In this document: positions 10,261 to 17,614 of the stretch, one piece after another
How positions within the stretch are numbered: position 1 is the stretch's first letter
Layout: each line of letters starts with the position of its first letter
The notes under the pieces: generated by a model
Seen by the model: the letters and a program-made list of their open reading frames with translations, nothing else
Told to the model about the DNA's origin: nothing
Database searches by the model: none
Position numbers and translations under genes: made by a program
From: Saprospiraceae bacterium
Lineage (GTDB): Bacteria; Bacteroidota; Bacteroidia; Chitinophagales; Saprospiraceae
NCBI GenBank assembly: GCA_041392805.1
Contig: JAWKLJ010000001.1
Coordinates: forward strand, 4,586,501-4,650,500
Direction: 5' to 3'
Length of the DNA: 64,000 nucleotides

Positions 10261-11868
10261 ATGGTTATAAAAAAAACAGGGCTTTGGTTCGCCTGCCTGG
10301 TTTTTGGATTGCTGGTTTGGCGTTGTGCATCGCCATCCAATGAACAAGCAGAAAAGGAAACCCTTGTTTCTTTGACATTAGATAGCGCCCAACTAGCCGA
10401 AGCCCAGCTTTTAGCATCCAGCTACTGTGCTGCTTGTCATGAATGGGTAAAGCCGGAAGTATTGCCAAAATCCTATTGGGAACAAGGTGTGTTACCCAAG
10501 ATGGGGCGATACCTGGGTATACAGGAAGATCCCAATGCCAAAGTTGAAAGCCCCATTGCAAGAGAGCGACTAGCAAAAGCGAAGCTATTCCCTACTGCCG
10601 CCATTTTACCACTATCCGACTGGCAAAAGATAAAAGCCTACTACCTAAGCCAGGCTCCAACCGCAACCCCTGCAGAAAGCCGCCCGCCCATTGACCTAAA
10701 CCTGTCACAGTTTGCTGCCAGTGCTTTGCCCTGGAAGACCCCCGCCTATGGGCCAACTGCCCTTAAAATAGTAAACCATAACATGATCGTGGTGGGCTAT
10801 CGCGTTTTTCTGGCTGGAGATATTAGCGAACAGCTCATTATTATAAATCCCGCTGGGCAGGTCATTAACCATCTGTCCTTGCCTTCCACTTTGAGCGATA
10901 TAGGGGTACAAAATGGCACTTTATCCCTGTCTTTGATGGGCTCATTCGAAGGCAATGATGAGCCTAGTGGGGCTATCGCCAGTGTAGCCTTTGGGGGGCA
11001 AGGTATTGCCGGGCCTTTGGCACTTCAATTGGAAGGCCGGGAACGCCCCGTGCATACAACGATTGCGGATTTGGATGGCGATGGGCGGGAGGATTTGCTG
11101 GTTTCGGAATTTGGGACGGAGCTGGGCGGTTTGAATATCTATTGGAATAAGGGCGGTAGCTATCAGCGGTTTTCGCTTTACAACAAAGCGGGGACGGTCA
11201 AAACCATTGTGAAGGATGCCAATAAAGATGGCTTACCGGATATTTATGCCCTTACCGCACAGGGTAATGAAGGGATTTTACTCTACCTCAATCAGGGTAA
11301 AGGTCAGTTTGTTGCCCAGCAACTGCTTACTTTTCCACCCTATTATGGCTCTACTTATTTTGAGTTGGTCGATTTCGATGGAGATGGTTTGGAGGATATC
11401 CTCTATACTTGCGGTGATAGCGGGGACTTTGGGTGGCCAGCCAAAGCTTTCCATGGGATTCGCTTATTCAAGCAAAAGGAGGCTAATGTTTTTGAAGAAG
11501 AATGGTTTTATCCTCAAGAAGGGACTTATAAGGCAATGGCCAGGGATTTTGATGAAGACGGCGATCAGGATATTGTTTCCATTGCTTTTTATGCTTACCA
11601 TGCTGGTAATCCTCAGGAGGGCTTTTTATACCTTGAAAATAAAGGAAATAGGGATAAGGAGCCCAATTTTAAAACCTATAGTTTCCCTCAAGCAGCAGCG
11701 GCGAGCTGGTTGGTCATGGATGTTGGCGATCTCGATCAGGATGGTGACCTGGATGTCATTTTGGGCGCAAATTCGGCCTTTTTAGGTGATGAAAAAGTAC
11801 TTGAGTTATTGCTGGAATGGCAGGAGCGGGGTGGGGCAGTGATGGTGCTGGAGAATAGGGCTAGATAG
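10261..11868 (+). CDS. FG-GAP/VCBS repeat protein with haem-binding motif
   Basis: The protein has 535 residues with an N-terminal membrane/signal segment (residues ~5-22; the lipobox LVWRC is poor). A CAACH haem c motif sits at residues 56-60, followed by a conserved-looking WEQGVLPKMGRYLG. The C-terminal two thirds hold at least five calcium-binding FG-GAP/VCBS blades recognisable by DxDxDGxxD cores: DLDGDGREDLL, DANKDGLPDIY, DFDGDGLEDIL, DFDEDGDQDIV and DLDQDGDLDVI. A beta-propeller exposed outside the inner membrane is expected. The combination with a c-type haem motif parallels the cytochrome proteins at 3997-8725, though the genes are separated by the divergent VOC gene. Confidence 0.88.
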   Translation: MVIKKTGLWFACLVFGLLVWRCASPSNEQAEKETLVSLTLDSAQLAEAQLLASSYCAACHEWVKPEVLPKSYWEQGVLPKMGRYLGIQEDPNAKVESPIARERLAKAKLFPTAAILPLSDWQKIKAYYLSQAPTATPAESRPPIDLNLSQFAASALPWKTPAYGPTALKIVNHNMIVVGYRVFLAGDISEQLIIINPAGQVINHLSLPSTLSDIGVQNGTLSLSLMGSFEGNDEPSGAIASVAFGGQGIAGPLALQLEGRERPVHTTIADLDGDGREDLLVSEFGTELGGLNIYWNKGGSYQRFSLYNKAGTVKTIVKDANKDGLPDIYALTAQGNEGILLYLNQGKGQFVAQQLLTFPPYYGSTYFELVDFDGDGLEDILYTCGDSGDFGWPAKAFHGIRLFKQKEANVFEEEWFYPQEGTYKAMARDFDEDGDQDIVSIAFYAYHAGNPQEGFLYLENKGNRDKEPNFKTYSFPQAAAASWLVMDVGDLDQDGDLDVILGANSAFLGDEKVLELLLEWQERGGAVMVLENRAR

Positions 11869-11873
11869 GGGGG

Positions 11874-11947
11874 GCAATGGCAATTTCAATTTCAATTTCA
11901 ATGGCAATTTCAGTGGCAATGAAAATGTCAATTTCAATTTCAATGTC
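11874..11947 (+). repeat. Degenerate CAATNN hexanucleotide tract 1
   Basis: About twelve consecutive hexamers of the form CAATTT, CAATGG or CAATGT run from just after the stop codon of the FG-GAP gene. One or two units are changed (CAGTGG, GAAAAT). The tract ends in CTTCTGTGTCGCTGTG. Confidence 0.8.
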
Positions 11948-12044
11948 TTCTGTGTCGCTGTGTCGCTGTGCCGCTGGTGTCCTAAGTCGCTCGTGAACTT
12001 GTCACATCCAAGTTCGCCTGTAGCTCGAGCTACATCGCTACGCT

Positions 12045-12100
12045 TTCAATTTCAATTTCAATTTCAATGGCAATTTCAATGGCAATGGCAATGTCAATGG
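12045..12100 (+). repeat. Degenerate CAATNN hexanucleotide tract 2
   Basis: About nine hexamers (TCAATT/CAATGG types) again end in GGCTTCTGTGTCGCTGTG, so tract plus tail look like a duplication of the 11874-11960 block. Confidence 0.8.
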
Positions 12101-12263
12101 CTTCTGTGTCGCTGTGTTACGACTGTGCTGTTGCAATAGGTTTGGTATACGGCGAGCTGGAGCTCGCAGCTGATGATTGTCTGCTTCTGTGTCGCAAGGG
12201 GCTTTAGGGCATCTCCTGTGTACACTTATTTTAGGGACAGCACACTACACACTCCAACATCCC

Positions 12264-13424
12264 TTACGGCCTCACCACAATCAATCGTTTCGTGGTTAGG
12301 GTTTTGCCCCTATCATCGGAGAGGCTATATAAATAGGTTCCTTTTCGAAAGGAAGAAATATCTACTTTTTCTATTCTAAAACCATTGACATTATAACGGT
12401 CCTTCCAGATTTCGATACCTAAAATATTGTAGATTCGGAGGGTGTAATTACCTGGTTTAAGATTAGAAAATTCAAAGCGAACATTAACGATGGCTGGGTT
12501 TGGGAAGGCATACACCCCTGGTTTTAGGGCATTGACATTTTGAACATTGCTGATAATGTCATTGGATTTGTACTCGACCCGAGCAGGGTTTTGGCCGGTA
12601 TTATCCATTGTCACAATTGCGATGGCCTCCTTCGCTTCATTGCTGAAGTAGTGATAAGCAATCGTTGTGCTTTCTCCAAGCGCATTGCTCATGCCAAGTA
12701 TAGCATCAATATCCACCGTTTCCAGGACGATATCAGTAATATCCTGCCAGCCAAAGAAACCAATTTTAGCATCCAGTCTTACATCTTGTTGCCGGGTCCG
12801 TTTTTCGCGTAAAACATCATATACGCCACCCGGAATGGTCAGTTTTCCCCAGGCATCAACTTCATCTGCTCTGGATAAGGCTAATCTGACCCTAAAAGAA
12901 TCAGGTGTAATGGGGAGCGGGGCTGTGATTTCAGCAGGAATATCATCAGAGGAAAAAGCATAAGAAATATTTGCGCTAGAAGTATGGGTATCTCCGAATT
13001 TGAGCGGAGCCCATCGTTCCACTAAGGGCGGATTGTACTTGGGTAAAGCCTCGATTCCTAAACCCAATGGATCGCTACCTCCAAAGCCGAGTAATTCATA
13101 TTTTTGACTAGTAACATTATAATATGATTCGGCATTATCTACTAACTTGGAAAAAAGTTCAGCGCTTTGGTAATCATTGAAATGGTTGCCAGAAGAGGCA
13201 GCTTGAAAAATGGTTCGGATAGAGAAAGGAGCCTGAAGTGTGGTGAAATTCCAACTTTGATTAGGCCCACCGCTGCCGACGACTATGCCTGAGGGAAGAT
13301 TGTCTACTGCCGTAATCAATGTATCGCCTGCTGCGGGGAAATAGCTATTGGTAATGTTAATTTGTCCCAATAAACTAGTCCAACTAGCAATCAATAAAAA
13401 TGTACAAAGTAAAAATTGCTTCAT
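12264..13424 (-). CDS. T9SS type A sorting-domain secreted protein
   Basis: The protein has 386 residues with a clear Sec signal peptide (residues 1-20, ending SLLGQ). Residues ~21-295 are a beta-rich secreted domain of unknown function, seen in other Bacteroidota proteins that end the same way. Residues ~305-386 form a T9SS type A C-terminal sorting domain: AFPNPAIVNVRFEFSN, YTLRIYNILGIEIW, IDISSF-like VDISSFRKGTYLYSL and the terminal KRLIVVRP. It should cross the outer membrane through the type IX system and be cleaved or anchored. It stands alone, with gene-free regions on both sides. Confidence 0.9.
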   Translation of the reverse strand: MKQFLLCTFLLIASWTSLLGQINITNSYFPAAGDTLITAVDNLPSGIVVGSGGPNQSWNFTTLQAPFSIRTIFQAASSGNHFNDYQSAELFSKLVDNAESYYNVTSQKYELLGFGGSDPLGLGIEALPKYNPPLVERWAPLKFGDTHTSSANISYAFSSDDIPAEITAPLPITPDSFRVRLALSRADEVDAWGKLTIPGGVYDVLREKRTRQQDVRLDAKIGFFGWQDITDIVLETVDIDAILGMSNALGESTTIAYHYFSNEAKEAIAIVTMDNTGQNPARVEYKSNDIISNVQNVNALKPGVYAFPNPAIVNVRFEFSNLKPGNYTLRIYNILGIEIWKDRYNVNGFRIEKVDISSFRKGTYLYSLSDDRGKTLTTKRLIVVRP

Positions 13425-13994
13425 AATGACGCTTTTGCTTTTTAAAAAGATGACTTTTCGAGTGGATTAGTTGCCTTGAAGGTTGTGATTAACAATGAAT
13501 TTGGCCAAACATTGATTTTTTAAAGCCCATCAAACAAATTTTCAAAGGGTAGGAGCACCAGTTGCTTGACCTTTCAAAAATAGATAATTCTGGAGAATTA
13601 AAGTGTTAAAAACTTTTTGAAAGGGATAAAAAGGATTTCTTCGTGGATAATTCAACTGAGACTATATAATTATGCTACTATTTCCGACTTCGACCAGAAA
13701 AAATGGAGATTTCCAAAAGTGTCCAAAGTCCAATACTATTTTTAGACTATTTTAAGCATTAGAACTACAGCTGGTTGTTAGAATGCTCATCATCTCACAT
13801 ATATACTAAAATATATGGCTTAAATTGTGGCATACTATATCATTTGTGAAACAAAAGACTTAATATTGGGGTTATGATTTATGAACTTTGTTTTATAAAC
13901 TGTGCATTTACAACTAATTGAACACAGAAAATGAAACCCAGCAACTTCTTTAAGTATAACTTGAGCCAAGTTAACTTTTAATGGAGGCCTAACT
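13425..13994. other. 570-bp AT-rich divergent spacer
   Basis: No gene is supported here. The region is AT-rich and contains the diverged third copy of the dispersed motif (13693-13733). There is also a small palindrome AATTCTGGAGAATT near 13587-13600, and a near match to the -7 element (GAACTTTG at 13883-13890, seven of eight positions) in front of the next operon. Confidence 0.5.
13693..13733 (+). repeat. Dispersed motif, diverged copy C
   Basis: The core TTCCAAAAGTGTCCAAAGTCCAATAC aligns with the 3' half of the motif at 3871-3916 and 58752-58797. It is preceded, as they are, by an ACTTCGACCAGAAAA-type stretch. The similarity is partial, so kinship is probable rather than certain. Confidence 0.4.
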
Positions 13995-14492
13995 ATGACT
14001 GCTGCAAACTTCCAAACATATCAGGACTCTCAAGATGCATTATCTATTGCTAATGCATTGAGAACAGTTTATGTGAGTATTAAGAAAGTTTTGGGGGCTA
14101 CTTTTGCAATTGTGCTTGTAGCATTTGCCATACCTTTTGTAAGAGGCTTATTTTGGTTATTAATTCGAAAGTTAAAACGTAATTACCATCCTCGTAATAT
14201 CCAATTTACAACGGAAAACTATGCAAGTTATTTAAAGAGCCATGAAGCTTTGGGTAAAGAAATTGAAAAGCTTCAAAAAGGGGTGAATCTCAATGAAAAA
14301 GAGGCTCCTTGGGTTCTTCGTGGTTTTATTAAAGATTTGAAAAAGCTGTCTTCATTGACGATAAAGTATTATAATGAACTTTCTAAAGCCATTGATGATA
14401 CTTCATCCGTACAAAATGGAGAAATGTTTAATAGTGTTTCGCCTTTTGACCTTTGGAAAAACCGGAACAAAGCCTATAGCTACAAACTCTAA
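13995..14492 (+). CDS. Small single-pass membrane protein, unknown function
   Basis: The protein has 165 residues and I do not recognise it. A hydrophobic segment at ~34-57 (ATFAIVLVAFAIPFVRGLFWLL) is followed by a basic KLKRNYHPRN, then a helical, charged C-terminal domain of ~100 residues. The start at 13995 is preceded by GGAGG seven bases upstream, an unusually good Shine-Dalgarno for Bacteroidota. Its TAA shares the A with the ATG of the next gene, so the two are translationally coupled. The pair is AT-rich relative to its neighbours, compatible with horizontal acquisition. A role in membrane-linked sensing or defence is possible but nothing in the sequence proves it. Confidence 0.72.
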   Translation: MTAANFQTYQDSQDALSIANALRTVYVSIKKVLGATFAIVLVAFAIPFVRGLFWLLIRKLKRNYHPRNIQFTTENYASYLKSHEALGKEIEKLQKGVNLNEKEAPWVLRGFIKDLKKLSSLTIKYYNELSKAIDDTSSVQNGEMFNSVSPFDLWKNRNKAYSYKL

Positions 14493-15010
14493 TGTTTGAC
14501 CGCGTTTATGATTTTAAGTTTATAATGACTACCGAAAAAACGGAAGGTGAACTTACTTTTTTGGAGCATAAATTTGCCTTCCGAACAATCCATAACCAGC
14601 GGTATATTGTTAATGTAGAAGAATATTCCTTTAATGTATTTGTAATTAAATTTCATCTCAAAGCACATACTGGTTCGGTAAATAAATATAGGATTTTAAC
14701 TAATTTGGATTATGCTCCTAGTATTATTGGAACTTGCATAGAAATCATGCTCGAATATTACCGGAAAAACCCGTACTCTTCTTTTGGGTTTGTAGGTGTT
14801 AATTCTTTATTCGAAGAATCTAGGAAAAATACCAAACGGTTTAGAATCTATAGAAGCGTAATGGAAAATACGTTTTCGCCCATTCATTTCACCCATTATG
14901 TTTATGAAAAAGAAAGTGCTTATCTAATGCTGAATAAAGATAATTCAGAATCAGATTTATTGGCCAAAGTTGAAAAGATGTTCCAAGGAGGATATGATTT
15001 TGAAGATTGA
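14492..15010 (+). CDS. Unknown cytoplasmic protein, partner of the preceding membrane protein
   Basis: The protein has 172 residues, with no signal or membrane segment. Visible blocks are VYDFKFIMTTEKTEGELTF, FVIKFHLKAH, NPYSSFGFVGVNS and RFRIYRSVMENTFSP. The last two recall small Bacteroidota families such as DUF6934 (a GxS then RxRLY pattern), but the match is from memory and weak. It overlaps the upstream gene by one base (TAATG). Its stop lies six bases before the end of the convergent ABC exporter gene. I treat the two as one operon of unknown function. Confidence 0.72.
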   Translation: MFDRVYDFKFIMTTEKTEGELTFLEHKFAFRTIHNQRYIVNVEEYSFNVFVIKFHLKAHTGSVNKYRILTNLDYAPSIIGTCIEIMLEYYRKNPYSSFGFVGVNSLFEESRKNTKRFRIYRSVMENTFSPIHFTHYVYEKESAYLMLNKDNSESDLLAKVEKMFQGGYDFED

Positions 15011-15015
15011 TAACA

Positions 15016-16833
15016 TTAAAATGCCTGGTATTCCACGAGTTTCCGGTATTCTCCCTTTCCCTCTAACAATTGCTGGTGCGTTCCGCTTTCCACGATTTTT
15101 CCATCTTTCATAACGATGATAACATCGGCATGTTGGATAGTGGAAAGGCGGTGAGCGATGGCGATAGAGGTGCGGTTTTTCATCAATTCGACGAGGGCGG
15201 CCTGTACGAGTTTTTCGGACTCGGAGTCGAGGGCGGAGGTGGCTTCGTCGAGGATGAGGATGGGCGGATTTTTGAGGATGGCACGGGCGATGGTCAGGCG
15301 TTGACGTTGGCCACCGCTGAGCTTGTTGCCCCGGTCCCCAATATTGGTCTGGTAACCGAGCTCCGTGGCGATGATGAAGTCATGGGCATTGGCAATGCGG
15401 GCAGCACGTTCTACATCCTCGTGCTTGATACCCTCCATACCGAAAACAATATTGTTGTAAATCGTATCATTGAAAAGAATAGCCTCTTGGGAAACGATGC
15501 CCATCAATTGACGAAGGTCATCGAGCTTGAGTTGTTTGATATCGGTGCCATCAATAAAGATGCCACCTTCTTGGACGTCAAAAAAGCGAGGCAATAAATC
15601 GACTAGGGTGGATTTACCTGCACCCGAAGGCCCTACTAAGGCCACCACTTGCCCTTTGGGAATCTCTAGGTTGATCCCACGTAGTACTGGCCCTTCTTCT
15701 GTTTTATAATGAAAACTGACATCCCTGTAGACAATGCCTTCCTTTACTTCTTTTATCGGAAGTGCATCGGGCGCTTCGGTGATGGTGTTCACTGCATCAA
15801 GGATGACTTCTACGCGCTCCATTGCTGCAATTCCTTTTTGAATATTATAATACGCCTTAGAAAAGGCCTTGGCTGGTTCTATAACGCTATAAAAAGCAAA
15901 AATGAAGGTTAGAAAGGTACTGGCCTTCATATCGCCTGCAAAAACGAGTCGCGACCCAAACCATAACAATACGGAAACGACCAAGATTCCGAGAAATTCC
16001 GACAGCGGGGAAGAAAGATCACGCCGCCACAACAATCGGGTTAGCAAATCCCGATACTGGTCATTGTCTTCGGCAAATTTTTGCTGCTGGTAGTGCTCGG
16101 CATTAAAGCCTTTAATGATCCGCAGGCCTGATAACGCCTCCTCCACAATAGAGACCAATGACCCAAGTTTTTCTTGTACCCGATTAGAAGATTTTTTCAA
16201 GGCTCGACCTATTCCGCCAATGACAAAAGCGGTGAAAAGGATCAAAATAAAGACAAAGATGGTCAGGGTTGGACTAGTATAGAGCATAAAGCCCAGGGCG
16301 CCTATGATAATCAATGGCTCCCGGAAAATAACTTGCAGCATACTGAGGATACTCACCTCCACTTCCTGTACATCTGCGGTTATCCGCGACATCAAATCGC
16401 CCTTGCGCTCCTCTGAAAAATAAGACAAGGGCAAGTTCAAAATCTTATCAAAAAGTTCTTTACGCAGGTCTCTTACGATCCCATTCCTGGCAGGCGCCAT
16501 AAAAAACAGGGCGAGGTAACGAAATAAATTTTTCAGAAAAAAGGTGAGGAGAATCGCACTACAGACAAAGACTAAGGCCTTTTCTTTACTACCTTGAAGA
16601 ATGTATTGGCTAAATTCGTAATTGAACCAGTGTTGTAAATAATCCAAATTCACCGACCCCGATGGCGGATCTTTGACCAATTTGGTATCATCAAATAAGA
16701 TTTCCAAAAAGGGCTGCAAAAGTGGAATAGCCACTACGGTGAATAGCGCAGTTAATATGTTACTGCCAACATTTAATCCAATCAGTAATTTGTAATCCCT
16801 CAAATAGGAAAGTAATCGCCAAAAACTCTTCAT
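15016..16833 (-). CDS. ABC exporter, MsbA-like (fused permease-ATPase)
   Basis: The protein has 605 residues, the usual length for a half-transporter homodimer. An N-terminal six-helix exporter domain (~18-330) is followed by an ATP-binding domain (~355-600). The latter has Walker A GPSGAGKST, signature LSGGQRQR, Walker B ILILDEATSALD and the switch IAHRLSTIQHAD. This type exports lipid A core, other lipids, peptides or drugs; lipid flipping is the usual annotation in Bacteroidota, but no neighbour confirms it. A TACCTTTG promoter element lies about 46 bases upstream of the start. It converges with the unknown pair at 13995-15010. Confidence 0.93.
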   Translation of the reverse strand: MKSFWRLLSYLRDYKLLIGLNVGSNILTALFTVVAIPLLQPFLEILFDDTKLVKDPPSGSVNLDYLQHWFNYEFSQYILQGSKEKALVFVCSAILLTFFLKNLFRYLALFFMAPARNGIVRDLRKELFDKILNLPLSYFSEERKGDLMSRITADVQEVEVSILSMLQVIFREPLIIIGALGFMLYTSPTLTIFVFILILFTAFVIGGIGRALKKSSNRVQEKLGSLVSIVEEALSGLRIIKGFNAEHYQQQKFAEDNDQYRDLLTRLLWRRDLSSPLSEFLGILVVSVLLWFGSRLVFAGDMKASTFLTFIFAFYSVIEPAKAFSKAYYNIQKGIAAMERVEVILDAVNTITEAPDALPIKEVKEGIVYRDVSFHYKTEEGPVLRGINLEIPKGQVVALVGPSGAGKSTLVDLLPRFFDVQEGGIFIDGTDIKQLKLDDLRQLMGIVSQEAILFNDTIYNNIVFGMEGIKHEDVERAARIANAHDFIIATELGYQTNIGDRGNKLSGGQRQRLTIARAILKNPPILILDEATSALDSESEKLVQAALVELMKNRTSIAIAHRLSTIQHADVIIVMKDGKIVESGTHQQLLEGKGEYRKLVEYQAF

Positions 16834-17170
16834 AAGTTACATACTATATGATGTACGGGCTTCCTGAATATCGCCTTACAAAGGTATAATAATTTTGGAC
16901 TTTGGAGCTTGGTAAGTTTGAAGGAGGGGAAGCGGAAATGTTTCGCCTTTTTCTTTTGTTTCGCTGTCCACCAATAGCACTTTTTTGTTAAAAAAGCAAT
17001 AAAACTTGCTTGCTGTATCGAATACAATTATATTTATTGAAATTAAAATAAGAAAGGCGCGCTACGCTTTCCTATATGCAAACCATAAACTACTGATAAG
17101 AGGTTTCAAAGCCAAAGCAAAACAAGCTTTTCAAAATGTGCAAAACCTAATTCAACTTCGCGAGGGCCGG
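16834..17170. other. Intergenic spacer upstream of the ABC exporter and the sorting-domain gene
   Basis: About 340 bp. It contains the exporter promoter element at 16879-16886. The plus frame is open from 17006 but encodes nothing signal-like before the methionine at 17171. No other feature is seen. Confidence 0.45.
16879..16886 (-). promoter_or_regulatory. Bacteroidota -7 promoter element for the ABC exporter
   Basis: On the minus strand this reads TACCTTTG, a full match to TAnnTTTG. It predicts a transcript start near 16872 and a leader of about 40 bases. No TTG is seen at the expected -33 position, so support is from the -7 element only. Confidence 0.45.
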
Positions 17171-17542
17171 ATGGACAATAAGATTTATGATGTAGACGGT
17201 GGGAGTGAATCTATTGATCTATCTGTTGAGCAGTTTGTGGCTGATGATGGGGTGGAAAGAAGTTACCCTTCCAACTTTGCTTGGGGGGAAATAGTGGCAG
17301 TTCCCAATCCATTTTCCAAAGAATTTACCTTGAAATTCTCCCTAGAACAAGAAGAAGATGTCATATTGAAATTTTTTGACCAAAACGGACTATTGCAATT
17401 TCAAAAGAAGTACAGTTTGCCCAAAGGATCGGTTGCGCTTTCTATTGATCAAATGGGTAACCTGCCGAATGGTTATTATACCTACCAAATTGTACAATCA
17501 GGTAAAATTCAAAGTGGCAAGGTCTTGAAGTTAACTCAATAG
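17171..17542 (+). CDS. Short protein consisting mainly of a T9SS type A sorting domain
   Basis: I take the ATG at 17171 (MDNKIYDVDGG), giving 123 residues; the open frame reaches back to 17006 but the added residues are basic and not signal-like. Residues ~45-123 match a T9SS C-terminal domain: VAVPNPFSKEFTLKFSL, VILKFFDQNGLLQFQKKY, LSIDQMGNLPNGYYTYQIV and GKVLKL. There is no signal peptide, so the domain could not reach the type IX machinery on its own. It may be the 3' remnant of a larger secreted-protein gene that lost its front, or a control protein using the same fold. A strong terminator follows 18 bases after the stop codon. Confidence 0.6.
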   Translation: MDNKIYDVDGGSESIDLSVEQFVADDGVERSYPSNFAWGEIVAVPNPFSKEFTLKFSLEQEEDVILKFFDQNGLLQFQKKYSLPKGSVALSIDQMGNLPNGYYTYQIVQSGKIQSGKVLKLTQ

Positions 17543-17560
17543 TTTTAATCAGGATACTGA

Positions 17561-17600
17561 AAAAATGTTAGTCGTCTAAAACGACTAACATTTTTATGTT
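17561..17600 (+). terminator. Rho-independent terminator
   Basis: A perfect 15-bp stem (AAAAATGTTAGTCGT at 17561-17575 with its complement at 17581-17595) encloses a five-base loop. The right arm ends in TTTTT. It ends transcription of the short sorting-domain gene just before the next gene begins. Confidence 0.9.
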
Positions 17601-17614
17601 TTATAATCCCGGAT

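Larger units (their letters stand above)
11869..12263. other. Intergenic region with hexamer repeats and palindromes
   Basis: This spacer of about 395 bp lies between two genes that converge. It holds two CAATNN tracts (listed separately), the phrase TCTGTGTCGCTGTG after each tract, a 14-bp palindrome GTAGCTCGAGCTAC at 12020-12033, and a second inverted repeat GCGAGCT/AGCTCGC at 12152-12167. No gene is credible. It resembles the spacer after 63185, which also begins with CAATNN repeats directly behind a plus-strand stop codon. Confidence 0.7.

Noticed and set aside
11874..12100. CRISPR or coding repeat array
   Set aside because: Hexamer units without spacers; simple-sequence tract.
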